64,000 bases of DNA from Streptomyces wedmorensis (GTDB lineage: Bacteria; Actinomycetota; Actinomycetes; Streptomycetales; Streptomycetaceae). Position numbers and translations under genes: made by a program. Of this stretch, positions 17,892-27,576 are shown piece after piece (within the stretch, counting starts at the first letter, position 1; each line of letters begins with the position of its first letter). The notes under the pieces are model-generated. The model saw nothing but the letters and a program-made list of their open reading frames with translations, was not told where the DNA came from and did not search any database. The stretch spans positions 53,392-117,391 of the forward strand of contig NZ_JNWK01000024.1 of assembly GCF_000716445.1 (NCBI RefSeq), given 5' to 3'.

Positions 17892-19658
17892 GTGGCAGCC
17901 CACGACGACGACATCAACCGCGGCATCCGGCCCGGGCGAGGGTCTGAGGACCCCGCCGGACAGGTTGCCTATCTCGAGCAGGAAATCGCCGTCCTGCGCC
18001 GCAAGCTCGCCGACTCTCCGCGCCACACGAGGATTCTCGAAGAGCGGATCGTCGAGCTGCAGACCAGCCTGGCCGGCGTGTCCGCGCAGAACGAACGACT
18101 GGCGAACACGCTCCGTGAAGCCCGCGACCAGATCGTGGCGCTCAAGGAGGAGGTCGACCGGCTCGCGCAGCCGCCGGCCGGCTTCGGCGTCTTCCTGCAG
18201 GCCAACGAGGACGGCACGTGCGACATCTTCACCGGGGGCCGCAAGCTCCGGGTGAACGTGAGCCCCAGCATCGAGCTCGAAGAGCTCAAGCGCGGCCAGG
18301 AAGTCATGCTCAACGAGGCGCTCAACGTGGTCGAGGCCATGGAGTTCGAGCGCGCCGGGGACATCGTCACCCTCAAGGAGATCCTCGAGGACGGCGAGCG
18401 CGCCCTGGTGGTCGGGCACACCGACGAGGAGCGGGTGGTGAGGCTCGCCGAGCCTCTGCTGGACGTCACCATCCGCGCCGGCGACGCCCTGCTGCTCGAC
18501 TCCCGGTCCGGCTACGTCTACGAGGTCGTCCCCAAGAGCGAGGTCGAAGAGCTCGTTCTGGAAGAGGTCCCGGACGTCGACTACGACAAGATCGGCGGTC
18601 TGGGCAACCAGATCGAGCTGATCCGCGACGCGGTCGAGCTCCCGTACCTCTACCCGGACCTCTTCAAGGAGCACGAACTGCGGCCGCCCAAGGGCATCCT
18701 GCTCTACGGCCCGCCCGGCTGCGGCAAGACGCTGATCGCGAAGGCCGTGGCCAACTCCCTGGCCAAGAAGGTGGCCGAGGTGACCGGCCAGCCCGCGGGG
18801 AAGTCCTACTTCCTCAACATCAAGGGCCCCGAGCTCCTCAACAAGTACGTCGGCGAGACCGAGCGGCACATCCGCCTCGTCTTCCAGCGTGCCCGGGAGA
18901 AGGCGAGCGAGGGCACCCCGGTCATCGTCTTCTTCGACGAGATGGAATCCCTCTTCCGCACCCGCGGCTCCGGTGTCAGCTCGGACGTGGAGAACACCAT
19001 CGTCCCGCAGCTGCTCGCCGAGATCGACGGTGTGGAGGGCCTGGAGAACGTCATCGTCATCGGCGCCTCCAACCGCGAGGACATGATCGACCCCGCGATC
19101 CTGCGGCCCGGCCGGCTCGACGTCAAGATCAAGATCGAGCGTCCGGACGCGGAGGCGGCGAAGGACATCTTCGCGAAGTACCTCACGGCGAACCTGCCGC
19201 TCCACTCGGACGACATCTCCGAGCACAGCGGCTCCAAGGCCGCCGCCGCCCACGGAATGATCCAGTCCGTGGTCGAGCAGATGTACGCGGAATCCGAGGA
19301 GAACCGCTTCCTGGAAGTCACGTACGCGAACGGCGACAAGGAAGTCCTCTACTTCAAGGACTTCAACTCCGGCGCGATGATCCAGAACATCGTCGACCGG
19401 GCCAAGAAGATGGCCATCAAGGCCTTCCTCGACCACAACCAGAAGGGCATCCGGGTCTCCCACCTCCTCCAGGCGTGCGTGGACGAGTTCAAGGAGAACG
19501 AGGACCTGCCCAACACCACCAACCCCGACGACTGGGCCCGGATCTCCGGAAAGAAGGGCGAGCGGATCGTGTTCATCCGCACCCTCGTCACCGGAAAGCA
19601 GGGCGCGGACACCGGACGCTCCATCGACACGGTGGCGAACACCGGTCAGTACCTGTAG
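17892..19658 (+). CDS. arc: Proteasome-activating AAA ATPase (ARC/Mpa)
   Basis: Hexameric unfoldase of 588 residues that recognises pupylated proteins and feeds them into the 20S proteasome. In order: an N-terminal coiled coil that binds Pup ([17 protein letters not shown]...), a tandem OB domain, and a AAA module with Walker A GPPGCGKT at 273-280 and Walker B VFFDEMES (D349-E350). It ends in GQYL, the penultimate-Tyr tail that docks into the proteasome alpha ring. GTG 17892 follows GGAGGTGAGGACC, which fixes the start. First gene of the Pup-proteasome locus. Confidence 0.97.
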   Translation: MAAHDDDINRGIRPGRGSEDPAGQVAYLEQEIAVLRRKLADSPRHTRILEERIVELQTSLAGVSAQNERLANTLREARDQIVALKEEVDRLAQPPAGFGVFLQANEDGTCDIFTGGRKLRVNVSPSIELEELKRGQEVMLNEALNVVEAMEFERAGDIVTLKEILEDGERALVVGHTDEERVVRLAEPLLDVTIRAGDALLLDSRSGYVYEVVPKSEVEELVLEEVPDVDYDKIGGLGNQIELIRDAVELPYLYPDLFKEHELRPPKGILLYGPPGCGKTLIAKAVANSLAKKVAEVTGQPAGKSYFLNIKGPELLNKYVGETERHIRLVFQRAREKASEGTPVIVFFDEMESLFRTRGSGVSSDVENTIVPQLLAEIDGVEGLENVIVIGASNREDMIDPAILRPGRLDVKIKIERPDAEAAKDIFAKYLTANLPLHSDDISEHSGSKAAAAHGMIQSVVEQMYAESEENRFLEVTYANGDKEVLYFKDFNSGAMIQNIVDRAKKMAIKAFLDHNQKGIRVSHLLQACVDEFKENEDLPNTTNPDDWARISGKKGERIVFIRTLVTGKQGADTGRSIDTVANTGQYL

Positions 19659-19668
19659 GAACGCGAAC

Positions 19669-19704
19669 CGGCTGCGGATGTCCGGAAACGGGCATCCGCA
19701 GCCG
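19669..19704. terminator. Terminator after arc
   Basis: Perfect 12-bp inverted repeat CGGCTGCGGATG / CATCCGCAGCCG with a 12-base loop, starting ten bases after the arc stop. It separates arc from dop transcription. Confidence 0.7.
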
Positions 19705-19838
19705 TCGCATTCAGCCGGAAATTCTCCCGGCAGCCCGGGAAATACCGCAAGTGATCTCCCCACCAGCGCGGAGCCGTTCTAGGCTCTTCGGTAACGCCGA
19801 GTCGCGCACTGTGAGCGACGCCGGGCAAGGAGGGCCGC

Positions 19839-21350
19839 ATGACCGTACGGCGAGTAATGGGCATCGAGACGGAATACGGGATCTCCGTCCCGGGGCACCC
19901 GAACGCCAATGCCATGCTCACCTCGTCCCAGATCGTCAACGCCTACGCGGCGGCGATGCACCGGGCGCGCCGTGCCCGCTGGGATTTCGAGGAGGAGAAT
20001 CCGCTGCGGGACGCCCGCGGCTTCGACCTCGCCCGCGAGGTCGCCGACTCCAGCCAGCTCACCGACGAGGACATCGGCCTGGCCAACGTGATCCTCACCA
20101 ACGGTGCGCGGCTCTACGTGGACCACGCCCACCCCGAGTACAGCTCGCCCGAGGTCACGAACCCGCGGGACGCCGTGCTCTGGGACAAGGCCGGCGAGCG
20201 GATCATGGCGGAGGCGGCCGTGCGCGCCGCCCAGCTCCCCGGCGCCCAGCCCATCCACCTCTACAAGAACAACACCGACAACAAGGGCGCCTCCTACGGC
20301 ACGCACGAGAACTACCTGATGAAGCGGGAGACCCCCTTCTCGGACATCGTGCGCCACCTGACGCCGTTCTTCGTCTCCCGCCAGGTCGTGACCGGCGCGG
20401 GGCGGGTCGGCATCGGGCAGGACGGCCGTGAGAACGGCTTCCAGATCAGCCAGCGGGCGGACTACTTCGAGGTCGAGGTCGGCCTGGAGACCACCCTCAA
20501 GCGGCCCATCATCAACACCAGGGACGAGCCGCACGCCGACGCCGAGAGGTACCGGCGCCTGCACGTGATCATCGGCGACGCGAACCTGTCGGAGATCTCG
20601 ACCTACCTGAAGCTGGGCACCACCGCGCTGGTCCTGTCGATGATCGAGGACGGCTTCATCACCGTCGACCTCGCCGTCGACCAGCCGGTACGGACCCTCC
20701 ACCAGGTCTCGCACGACCCGACCCTCCAGTACCTGGTCACCCTCCGCAGCGGCCGGACTCTGACCGCGGTGCAGCTCCAGATGGAGTACTTCGAGCTGGC
20801 CAGGAAGTACGTGGACGAGCGGTACGGCTCGGACGCGGACGAGCAGACCAAGGACGTCCTCACGCGCTGGGAGGATACCCTCAACCGGCTCGAGAACGAC
20901 CCCATGAGCCTGGCCGGCGAGCTCGACTGGATCGCCAAGCGGGAGCTCATGGAGGGCTACCGCCGCCGCGACGGCCTGGACTGGGACGCGCCCCGGCTGC
21001 ACCTGGTGGACCTCCAGTACGCGGACGTGCGCCCCGAGAAGGGCCTGTACAACCGTCTGGTGGCCCGCGGGCGCATGAAGCGGCTCCTGGACGACGCAGA
21101 CGTGCTGCGGGCCGAGACGGCACCGCCCGAGGACACCCGGGCCTACTTCCGGGGCCGCTGCCTCGAGCAGTACGCCGACGACGTCGCCGCGGCCTCCTGG
21201 GACTCGGTGATCTTCGACCTGCCCGGTCGGGACTCGCTCCAGCGCGTCCCGACCATGGAACCGCTGCGCGGAACCAAGGCCCACGTGAAATCGCTCCTGG
21301 ACCGCTGCCGTACGGCCGAGGAACTCGTGCGCGTGCTTTCCGGCGGCTGA
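19839..21350 (+). CDS. dop: Pup deamidase/depupylase
   Basis: Converts the C-terminal Gln of Pup to Glu and also removes Pup from substrates. Member of the glutamine-synthetase-like carboxylate-amine ligase fold, 503 residues. It begins [10 protein letters not shown], where the Glu binds metal. It carries the Dop-loop insertion after about residue 40 ([22 protein letters not shown]), which is absent from PafA. The shared [23 protein letters not shown] block is present. ATG 19839 has AAGGAGG. A TAGGCT at 19780-19785 may be the -10 of its promoter. Confidence 0.97.
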   Translation: MTVRRVMGIETEYGISVPGHPNANAMLTSSQIVNAYAAAMHRARRARWDFEEENPLRDARGFDLAREVADSSQLTDEDIGLANVILTNGARLYVDHAHPEYSSPEVTNPRDAVLWDKAGERIMAEAAVRAAQLPGAQPIHLYKNNTDNKGASYGTHENYLMKRETPFSDIVRHLTPFFVSRQVVTGAGRVGIGQDGRENGFQISQRADYFEVEVGLETTLKRPIINTRDEPHADAERYRRLHVIIGDANLSEISTYLKLGTTALVLSMIEDGFITVDLAVDQPVRTLHQVSHDPTLQYLVTLRSGRTLTAVQLQMEYFELARKYVDERYGSDADEQTKDVLTRWEDTLNRLENDPMSLAGELDWIAKRELMEGYRRRDGLDWDAPRLHLVDLQYADVRPEKGLYNRLVARGRMKRLLDDADVLRAETAPPEDTRAYFRGRCLEQYADDVAAASWDSVIFDLPGRDSLQRVPTMEPLRGTKAHVKSLLDRCRTAEELVRVLSGG

Positions 21351-21466
21351 ACCCGGGGCCCGACACGGGCCTGAAATACCCCGGCGCTGGGAATCATGGA
21401 ATCAGTGCCCGGACGTTGTGGAAACTGCGGGGCCGAAGTCGGACCCGCCCTATAGGGTCTGATCTT

Positions 21467-21490
21467 GTACGGACTCGACCGGGTCCGTAC
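21467..21490. promoter_or_regulatory. Inverted repeat with a third direct copy upstream of pup
   Basis: GTACGGAC-N8-GTCCGTAC at 21467-21490, followed by another GTACGGACTC copy from 21487. It lies 40-60 bases upstream of the pup start and just after a TATAGGGT (21451-21458). This looks like an operator for a dimeric regulator or a 5'-leader hairpin. Function not known. Confidence 0.45.
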
Positions 21491-21530
21491 GGACTCAACC
21501 GAGCGGGTCGAATCGAGCGGGGTGAGGGAT

Positions 21531-21743
21531 ATGGCGACCAAGGACACCGGCGGCGGACAGCAGAAGGCGACGCGTTCCACGGAGGAGGTCGAGGAGACCA
21601 CCACGGAGGCGAGCTCCGACCTCCAGGAGCGCCAGGAGAAGCTGAGCGAGGACGTGGACTCCGTCCTGGACGAGATCGACGACGTCCTGGAGGAGAACGC
21701 CGAGGACTTCGTGCGGTCATTTGTGCAAAAGGGTGGCCAGTAG
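21531..21743 (+). CDS. pup: Prokaryotic ubiquitin-like protein Pup
   Basis: Intrinsically disordered tag protein of 70 residues. The conserved C-terminal half ([42 protein letters not shown]) binds the Arc coiled coil. It ends in GGQ, so it must be deamidated by Dop to GGE before PafA can attach it to lysines. ATG 21531 has GAGGG close upstream; upstream in-frame starts add an unrelated Arg-rich stretch. It lies between dop and prcB, the standard arrangement. Confidence 0.97.
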   Translation: MATKDTGGGQQKATRSTEEVEETTTEASSDLQERQEKLSEDVDSVLDEIDDVLEENAEDFVRSFVQKGGQ

Positions 21744-21757
21744 CCGCCCCTCGCGTC

Positions 21758-21814
21758 TGTCGTCCTCCGTCCCCGGAGCCCCGGAGAAAGCCGTGGGCCC
21801 GGGGACGGATGACA
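21758..21814. terminator. Imperfect hairpin between pup and prcB
   Basis: Arms TGTC-N-TCC-NN-CGTCCCCGG (from 21758) and CCGGGGACGGATGACA (to 21814) pair imperfectly, starting 15 bases after the pup stop and about 90 before prcB. It may be a partial terminator that makes pup mRNA more abundant than prcBA. Confidence 0.45.
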
Positions 21815-21904
21815 GGCGGTGGCACGGGTATGGTCCGTGCACAGCAACCAAGATCGCCCCGCGCTTCGCACGGCGGGCCGACTCTCCCACCCGGAAGGAA
21901 TCGC

Positions 21905-22744
21905 GTGGAAGCCAACCCTCGTAGCACCGGGCGTCTGCCGGCGGCCTTCCTGACGCCGGGCTCGTCCTCGTTCATGGACTTCCTGGCCGACCACTCGCCG
22001 GAGATGCTCCCGGGCAACCGGAAGCTCCCGGAGGGCATCGTCGAGGCCCCGCACGGCACGACCATCGTGGCGGCCACCTTCCCCGGCGGGGTCGTCCTCG
22101 CCGGTGACCGGCGGGCCACCATGGGCAACATGATCGCGCAGCGGGACATCGAGAAGGTGTTCCCGGCGGACGAGTACTCGGCCGTCGGCATCGCCGGCAC
22201 CGCCGGTCTCGCCGTGGAGATGGTCAAGCTGTTCCAGCTGGAGCTGGAGCACTTCGAGAAGGTGGAGGGCGCGACGCTCTCCCTGGAGGGCAAGGCGAAC
22301 CGCCTCTCCACCATGATCCGAGGCAACCTCGGCATGGCCATGCAGGGACTCGCCGTCGTTCCGCTCTTCGCGGGCTGGGACGAGAGCAAGGAGAAGGGCC
22401 GGATCTTCTCCTACGACGTGACCGGCGGCCGCTCCGAGGAGCACGGCTTCGCCGCCACGGGCTCCGGCTCGATCTTCGCGCGCGGGTCGATGAAGAAGCT
22501 GTACCGCGCCGACCTCACCGAGGAGCAGGCCACGACGTTGGTCGTGCAGGCGCTGTACGACGCGGCGGACGACGACTCGGCGACCGGCGGGCCGGACATG
22601 GCGCGCAGGATCTTCCCGATCGTCACCGTCATCACCGACGAGGGCTTCCGCAGGCTCAGCGAGGCCGAGTCCTCCGGGCTGGCCCGGTCGGTCACCGAGC
22701 GGCGTCTCGAGCAGCCCGACGGGCCGCGCGCCGCCCTGCTCTGA
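21905..22744 (+). CDS. prcB: 20S proteasome beta subunit, with propeptide
   Basis: Catalytic proteasome subunit of 279 residues. A 51-residue propeptide ends in EAPHG and autocatalytic cleavage exposes Thr52 (TTIVAATF) as the N-terminal nucleophile, leaving about 228 residues. The catalytic Lys and Asp are in the usual positions (GDRRATMGN region). GTG 21905 with AAGGA five bases upstream gives the full propeptide. The longer open frame upstream runs through pup in another frame and is not coding. Followed by prcA after 52 bases; together they form the alpha7-beta7-beta7-alpha7 core. Confidence 0.97.
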   Translation: MEANPRSTGRLPAAFLTPGSSSFMDFLADHSPEMLPGNRKLPEGIVEAPHGTTIVAATFPGGVVLAGDRRATMGNMIAQRDIEKVFPADEYSAVGIAGTAGLAVEMVKLFQLELEHFEKVEGATLSLEGKANRLSTMIRGNLGMAMQGLAVVPLFAGWDESKEKGRIFSYDVTGGRSEEHGFAATGSGSIFARGSMKKLYRADLTEEQATTLVVQALYDAADDDSATGGPDMARRIFPIVTVITDEGFRRLSEAESSGLARSVTERRLEQPDGPRAALL

Positions 22745-22796
22745 CCGTTCGTCGCCCGTAGAAGCCCTTCAGACCGGAAGAAAGGGACGGTAGCCG

Positions 22797-23549
22797 GTGT
22801 CCACGCCGTTCTATGTCTCACCTCAGCAGGCCATGGCCGACCGGGCCGAGTACGCCCGCAAGGGCATCGCCCGGGGCCGCAGCCTCGTCGTCCTCCAGTA
22901 CACGGACGGCATCGTCTTCGTCGGCGAGAACCCGTCGCGCGCACTCCACAAGTTCAGCGAGATCTACGACCGGATCGGCTTCGCCGCCGCCGGCAAGTAC
23001 AACGAGTACGAGAACCTCCGCATCGGCGGCGTGCGCTACGCCGACCTGCGGGGCTACACCTACGACCGGGACGACGTGACCGCGCGCGGCCTGGCCAACG
23101 TCTACGCCCAGACGCTGGGCACCATCTTCTCCAGCGCGGGGGAGAAGCCCTACGAGGTGGAGCTCGTCGTCGCCGAGGTCGGCGCCGAGCCGGAGGGCGA
23201 CCAGATCTACCGGCTGCCCCACGACGGCTCGATCGTGGACGAGCACGGCTCGGTCGCGGTCGGCGGCAACGCGGAGCAGATCAGCTCCTACCTGGACCAG
23301 CGGCACCGGGACGGCATGTCCCTCGCCGAGGCCCTGAAGCTGGCCGTCCAGGCGCTCTCGCGGGACACCAACGGCACCGAGCGGGAGATCCCCGCGGAGC
23401 GTCTCGAGGTGGCGGTCCTTGACCGCACGCGTCCGCAGCAGCGCAAGTTCAAGCGGATCGTCGGCCGTCAGCTGTCCCGCCTCCTGGAGGCGGACAACGC
23501 GGCCGTGACGAAGACGGACGAGCCCTCGGACGAGGCTCCCGAGGAGTAG
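22797..23549 (+). CDS. prcA: 20S proteasome alpha subunit
   Basis: Structural alpha subunit of 250 residues forming the outer rings and the gate. The N-terminal [28 protein letters not shown] is the alpha-type helix H0 region, and no N-terminal Thr nucleophile is present. The acidic tail [13 protein letters not shown] is typical of actinobacterial PrcA. GTG 22797 begins the usual [17 protein letters not shown] nine bases upstream is a weak ribosome site. Last gene of the dop-pup-prcB-prcA group before a strong terminator. Confidence 0.97.
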   Translation: MSTPFYVSPQQAMADRAEYARKGIARGRSLVVLQYTDGIVFVGENPSRALHKFSEIYDRIGFAAAGKYNEYENLRIGGVRYADLRGYTYDRDDVTARGLANVYAQTLGTIFSSAGEKPYEVELVVAEVGAEPEGDQIYRLPHDGSIVDEHGSVAVGGNAEQISSYLDQRHRDGMSLAEALKLAVQALSRDTNGTEREIPAERLEVAVLDRTRPQQRKFKRIVGRQLSRLLEADNAAVTKTDEPSDEAPEE

Positions 23550-23559
23550 GCGGCTGTGC

Positions 23560-23599
23560 CCGGAGGGGCCCCGGTCCACACGGACCGGGGCCCCTCCGG
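23560..23599. terminator. Bidirectional terminator between prcA and the LacI gene
   Basis: Perfect 18-bp inverted repeat CCGGAGGGGCCCCGGTCC / GGACCGGGGCCCCTCCGG around ACAC, between the convergent stops at 23549 and 23611. Confidence 0.85.
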
Positions 23600-23610
23600 C
23601 GCATCCGCCC

Positions 23611-24630
23611 TCAGACGGCCGGTGCGGGGCCCGTGGAGCCGCGCCGGACGAGCTCCACGGGCAGGGTGACCGGCGGGGCGGGTTCCCCCGCGAGGACGGC
23701 GAGCAGCGCCTCCATGCCCCGCCTGCCGAACTCCTCGGCGGGCAGCCGGACCGTGGTGAGCTCGGGCTCGACCGCGGTGGCGAGGGCCAGGTCGTCGAAG
23801 CCGGTGATCGACAGGTCCTCGGGGACGCGCAGGCCGAGCCGGCGGGCGACCTTGAGGACGCCGACCGCGAGGATGTCGTCGTCGCAGATCACCGCGGTGG
23901 GCCGGGGTTCCCGGGTGTCGAGCGCGGCGTGGGCGGCCGTCCAGGCGTCGGCGACGTTGAGCGGGGAGCGCACGGTACGCAGCTCCGCGCCGCGCAGGGC
24001 ATCGGCGAGGGCCGCGGCGCGTACGTCGAAGGTCCAGGACGGTACGGCGGACGCCAGGTGCAGGAAGCGGCGGTGCCCCAGGCCGAGCAGGTGCTCGGTC
24101 ACCCGCCGCATGCCGTCGGCGACGTCGATGTTCAGGTGCGCGGAGGCACCGGGGTCGGACGGGTCGCTGTCGAGCATGACGAGGGGCAGGTCGGTGCCCC
24201 GGAAGGCCTTGAGGGCGTCGGCGGCCATGGAGGAGGCGATGACGCCGTCCAGGGCGGCCTGGGCCGAGGCGAACGGGTCGCGGGCGGGGCCCACGCCGTC
24301 GGGGGAGGGGTAGAGGACGACGCCGAAGCCGTGCCGTGCGGCGGCGACGGCCGCGCCCGTGTAGACGTGGGCGAAGAACTCGTTGGTGAGTGCCGGCACG
24401 ACGAGCATGGCGGTCCGGGTACGGCCGAGCCGGAGGTTGCGGGCGGCCAGGTTGGGCCGGTAGCCGAGGTCCCGGGCGGCGGCCCGCACGGTCTCCGCGG
24501 TGCGCTCGGAGACACGGCCGCGCCATTTCTCGCCGAGCACGAGGGAGACGGTGGCCTGCGAGACGCCCGCGGTCCGGGCGACGTCCCGGCTGGTCGGGCG
24601 TGTGCCGCCGAGCGGCTCCGGGGTCTGCAC
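23611..24630 (-). CDS. LacI-family transcriptional regulator
   Basis: Regulator of 339 residues. The N-terminal helix-turn-helix and hinge (TSRDVARTAGVSQATVSLVLGEKWRGRVSERTAETV, then YRPNLAARNLRLGRT) is followed by a periplasmic-binding-like effector domain with the usual PTAVICDDDILAVGVLK and SITGFDD. GTG 24628-24630 has GGAGG five bases upstream. It is divergent from an MFS transporter with palindromes between them, so it probably represses that transporter and itself. The effector is not evident. The pair interrupts the Pup-proteasome locus between prcA and pafA. Confidence 0.92.
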   Translation of the reverse strand: MQTPEPLGGTRPTSRDVARTAGVSQATVSLVLGEKWRGRVSERTAETVRAAARDLGYRPNLAARNLRLGRTRTAMLVVPALTNEFFAHVYTGAAVAAARHGFGVVLYPSPDGVGPARDPFASAQAALDGVIASSMAADALKAFRGTDLPLVMLDSDPSDPGASAHLNIDVADGMRRVTEHLLGLGHRRFLHLASAVPSWTFDVRAAALADALRGAELRTVRSPLNVADAWTAAHAALDTREPRPTAVICDDDILAVGVLKVARRLGLRVPEDLSITGFDDLALATAVEPELTTVRLPAEEFGRRGMEALLAVLAGEPAPPVTLPVELVRRGSTGPAPAV

Positions 24631-24677
24631 ACAAGCCTCCGCGTCGTACGGTCCCAGGGCGCGGAGTGGACCCGCGT

Positions 24678-24717
24678 CATGTCGACATGGTACGTATGAC
24701 GCGTAACGTTATACGTA
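24678..24717. promoter_or_regulatory. Candidate LacI-type operators in the divergent promoter region
   Basis: Perfect 12-bp palindrome CATGTCGACATG at 24678-24689. It is followed by TACGTAT (24691-24697) and ATACGTA (24711-24717), an inverted pair enclosing ACGCGT and AACGTT. The palindromes lie midway between the LacI and MFS start codons, where the regulator should act on both promoters. Confidence 0.55.
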
Positions 24718-24754
24718 AAACCTCGGCCGGGTTCCGAGGTGAGGGGAGACCGAC

Positions 24755-26026
24755 ATGGCCACCGAGGCCCCCGCGCACGGCGGCTATCTCGACATACTCC
24801 GGGCACCGCACGCCGCCCGGCTGCTCGCGGGCACCCTCGTCGGCCGGCTGCCCAACGGCACCGGCCCCATCGCCATGACCCTGTTCGTCCGGGACCAGGG
24901 CGGCAGCTACACCCTGGCCGGCGGTCTGATCGCGGCGTACGGCGTCGCCAACGCCGTCGGGCAGCCGCTCCTCGGCCGGGCCGTGGACCTCAAGGGCCAG
25001 CCCCGCGTCCAGCTGCCCGCCGCCGTCCTGTCCGCGCTCGGCATGGTCCTGTTCGCCTTCGCCGGCATCGGCCACCTCCCCCTCGCCTACGCGGCCGTCG
25101 TGATCGCCGGACTCTTCACCCCGCCCCTGGAGGGCGGGCTGCGGGCCCTGTGGCCGAGCGTCCTGGGCCGCGAGGACCGGGTCCACCGGGCGTACGCGCT
25201 CGACGCGGTGGCCCAGGAGGTCATGTTCACCGTCGGCCCGCTGCTCGTGACGCTCCTCGTCGCCGTGTGGTCGCCCGCCGCCGCCCTCCTGGTCATCAAC
25301 GTCCTGGGGATCCTCGGTGCCCTCGCCGTCGTCCTGTCCGAGCCGTCCCGCGCATGGCGCTCCGCCACCCGTGAGGCCCACTGGCTGGGCGCCCTCCGCT
25401 CGCCCGGGCTGCTCGCCCTCCTCGGCTCCTTCTTCTTCGTCGGCCTCGCCCTCGGCTCCATCACCGTCGCCGCGGTCGCCTACGCCGACGACCGCGGCAC
25501 CCCGTCCGTCTACGGCTGGCTGATGGCCGCCCTCGGCCTCGGCGCCCTCCTCGGCGGCACCGTCTACGGCGCCCGGCAGTGGGCGGGCGCCCCCGAACGG
25601 CGGCTGCGGGTCCTCGTGCTGCTCCTCGCCGTCTGCTACCTGCCGCTCATGCTCACGCCCGGCCCCGTCGCCATGACCGGCCTCTCGGTCCTCTCCGGGG
25701 TGTTCCTCGCCCCCGTCCTCGCCTGCGCCTTCATCGTGGTCGACCGGCACGCCCCGCGCGGCACGGTCACCGAGGCCTTCTCGTGGCTCGTCACCACCTT
25801 CGGCGTCGGCGCGGCCCTCGGCTCCGCCGTCGCCGGACCCGCGGTCGAACTGGCCGGGACCACGGCCGGGTTCGCGGTGGCCGGGGCAGGCGGTCTCGTG
25901 GCCCTGCTGGTCCTCCTCGCCACCGGCCGTGTCCTCACCGCCCCGGCCGCGCCCGACGACACCGCGCGACACGCCGCCGGGGAGACGGTTCCCACCGCCG
26001 TACACGCCGAAAAGAACGCGCGCTGA
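24755..26026 (+). CDS. MFS transporter
   Basis: Major facilitator membrane protein of 423 residues with twelve predicted hydrophobic segments and a Gly-rich GRAVDLKGQPR loop between the second and third, standing in for motif A. GGGGAG precedes ATG 24755. The closest general resemblance is to drug/sugar exporters of the YceL/Bcr kind, but the substrate cannot be assigned. It is divergent from a LacI regulator that likely controls it. It lies 69 bases upstream of pafA, which seems to have its own promoter. Confidence 0.85.
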   Translation: MATEAPAHGGYLDILRAPHAARLLAGTLVGRLPNGTGPIAMTLFVRDQGGSYTLAGGLIAAYGVANAVGQPLLGRAVDLKGQPRVQLPAAVLSALGMVLFAFAGIGHLPLAYAAVVIAGLFTPPLEGGLRALWPSVLGREDRVHRAYALDAVAQEVMFTVGPLLVTLLVAVWSPAAALLVINVLGILGALAVVLSEPSRAWRSATREAHWLGALRSPGLLALLGSFFFVGLALGSITVAAVAYADDRGTPSVYGWLMAALGLGALLGGTVYGARQWAGAPERRLRVLVLLLAVCYLPLMLTPGPVAMTGLSVLSGVFLAPVLACAFIVVDRHAPRGTVTEAFSWLVTTFGVGAALGSAVAGPAVELAGTTAGFAVAGAGGLVALLVLLATGRVLTAPAAPDDTARHAAGETVPTAVHAEKNAR

Positions 26027-26060
26027 TCGGAAAATGATCGAAACGGGAACGCTCAACCCG

Positions 26061-26089
26061 GTTTCAGCACAGGCCGTCAGGCGTAATGT
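26061..26089 (+). promoter_or_regulatory. Candidate pafA promoter (leaderless)
   Basis: TAATGT at 26084-26089 ends six bases before the pafA ATG. GTTTCA at 26061-26066 lies 17 bases further up. No ribosome site is visible, so transcription probably starts at the ATG. The GGTTTCA-N17-TANNGT layout is shared with arc. Confidence 0.5.
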
Positions 26090-26095
26090 TCAGAC

Positions 26096-27457
26096 ATGGA
26101 CCGCCGCATTTTCGGGCTGGAGAACGAGTACGGCGTCACGTGCACGTTCAGGGGACAGCGCCGACTGTCTCCTGACGAAGTGGCGCGCTACCTCTTCCGC
26201 CGTGTCGTGTCATGGGGCCGCAGCAGCAATGTCTTCCTGCGGAACGGCGCCCGCCTGTACCTGGACGTGGGATCGCATCCGGAATACGCCACACCGGAAT
26301 GCGACAACGTGACCGAACTGGTCACCCACGACAAGGCCGGCGAGCGCATTCTCGAAGGCCTTCTCGTCGACGCCGAACGCCGCCTGCACGAGGAGGGAAT
26401 CGCGGGCGACGTCTACCTCTTCAAGAACAACACCGACTCGGCGGGAAACTCCTACGGCTGCCACGAGAACTATCTGGTCGCCCGTCACGGAGAGTTCTCC
26501 CGGCTGGCGGACATCCTCATTCCCTTCCTCGTCACCCGGCAGCTGATCTGCGGCGCGGGAAAGGTCCTCCAGACCCCGCGGGGCGCCGTGTTCTGCGTCT
26601 CCCAGCGTGCCGAGCACATCTGGGAGGGCGTCAGCTCCGCCACCACCCGCTCGCGGCCCATCATCAACACCCGGGACGAGCCGCACGCCGACGCCGAGCG
26701 CTACCGCCGGCTCCACGTCATCGTCGGCGACTCCAACATGTCGGAGACGACCATGCTGCTCAAGGTCGGCGCCACCGACCTGGTGCTCCGCATGATCGAG
26801 GCCGGCACCGTGATGCGCGACCTGACGCTGGAGAACCCCATCAGGGCCATCCGCGAGGTCAGCCACGACATCACGGGCCAGCGCAAGGTCCGGCTCGCCA
26901 GCGGCCGCGAGGCCTCCGCGCTGGAGGTCCAGCGCGAGTACTACGAGAAGGCCGTCGACTTCGTGGACCGCCGCGGCATCCGCTCCGGCACCGTCGCCCA
27001 GGTCCTGGAGCTGTGGGGCCGTACGCTCGACGCGATCGAGAGCGAGCGGCTCGACCGCATCGAGACCGAGATCGACTGGGTCATGAAGCACCGGCTCATC
27101 GAGCGCTACCGGGCCAAGCACAACATGACCATGTCGAACCCGAGGGTCGCGCAGATAGACCTCGCCTACCACGACATCCACCGCCGTCGTGGGCTGTACT
27201 ACCTGCTCCAGAAGAACGGGCAGGCGGCGCGGATCTGCAACGACCTGAAGATCTTCGAGGGCAAGTCGGTGCCCCCGCAGACCACTCGGGCCCGGCTCCG
27301 CGGCGACTTCATCCGCCGCGCCCAGGAGCAGCGCAGGGACTTCACCGTCGACTGGGTGCACCTCAAGCTCAACGACCAGGCACAGCGCACCGTCTTGTGC
27401 AAGGACCCGTTCCGCTCCGTCGACGACCGGGTGGAAAAGCTGATCGCCGGAATGTAG
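26096..27457 (+). CDS. pafA: Pup-protein ligase
   Basis: ATP-dependent ligase of 453 residues that joins the C-terminal Glu of Pup to substrate lysines. Same fold as Dop but without the Dop-loop. It begins [16 protein letters not shown] (metal-binding Glu), then [53 protein letters not shown], and a small C-terminal domain that binds Pup and substrate. It is separated from dop-pup-prcBA by the LacI/MFS pair. The start follows TAATGT by six bases with no Shine-Dalgarno, suggesting a leaderless mRNA. Confidence 0.97.
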   Translation: MDRRIFGLENEYGVTCTFRGQRRLSPDEVARYLFRRVVSWGRSSNVFLRNGARLYLDVGSHPEYATPECDNVTELVTHDKAGERILEGLLVDAERRLHEEGIAGDVYLFKNNTDSAGNSYGCHENYLVARHGEFSRLADILIPFLVTRQLICGAGKVLQTPRGAVFCVSQRAEHIWEGVSSATTRSRPIINTRDEPHADAERYRRLHVIVGDSNMSETTMLLKVGATDLVLRMIEAGTVMRDLTLENPIRAIREVSHDITGQRKVRLASGREASALEVQREYYEKAVDFVDRRGIRSGTVAQVLELWGRTLDAIESERLDRIETEIDWVMKHRLIERYRAKHNMTMSNPRVAQIDLAYHDIHRRRGLYYLLQKNGQAARICNDLKIFEGKSVPPQTTRARLRGDFIRRAQEQRRDFTVDWVHLKLNDQAQRTVLCKDPFRSVDDRVEKLIAGM

Positions 27458-27479
27458 GGCCAGGTCCGTACGCGTCCCC

Positions 27480-27508
27480 GGGCCCCGCACGATTCACGTG
27501 CGGGGCCC
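27480..27508. terminator. Terminator after pafA
   Basis: Perfect 12-bp inverted repeat GGGCCCCGCACG / CGTGCGGGGCCC with a five-base loop, 22 bases after the pafA stop. Confidence 0.75.
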
Positions 27509-27576
27509 TCGCCCTGACAGGAGGGTCCCCTAGAGTGTCGGCACAACTACTGTGCCGTCTGAGATCTGAGGAACAC

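Noticed and set aside
21396..21420. SigR-type promoter (GGAAT-N18-GTT) before pup
   Set aside because: GGAAT and GTT are present but the gap is 12 or 20 bases, not 18-19.
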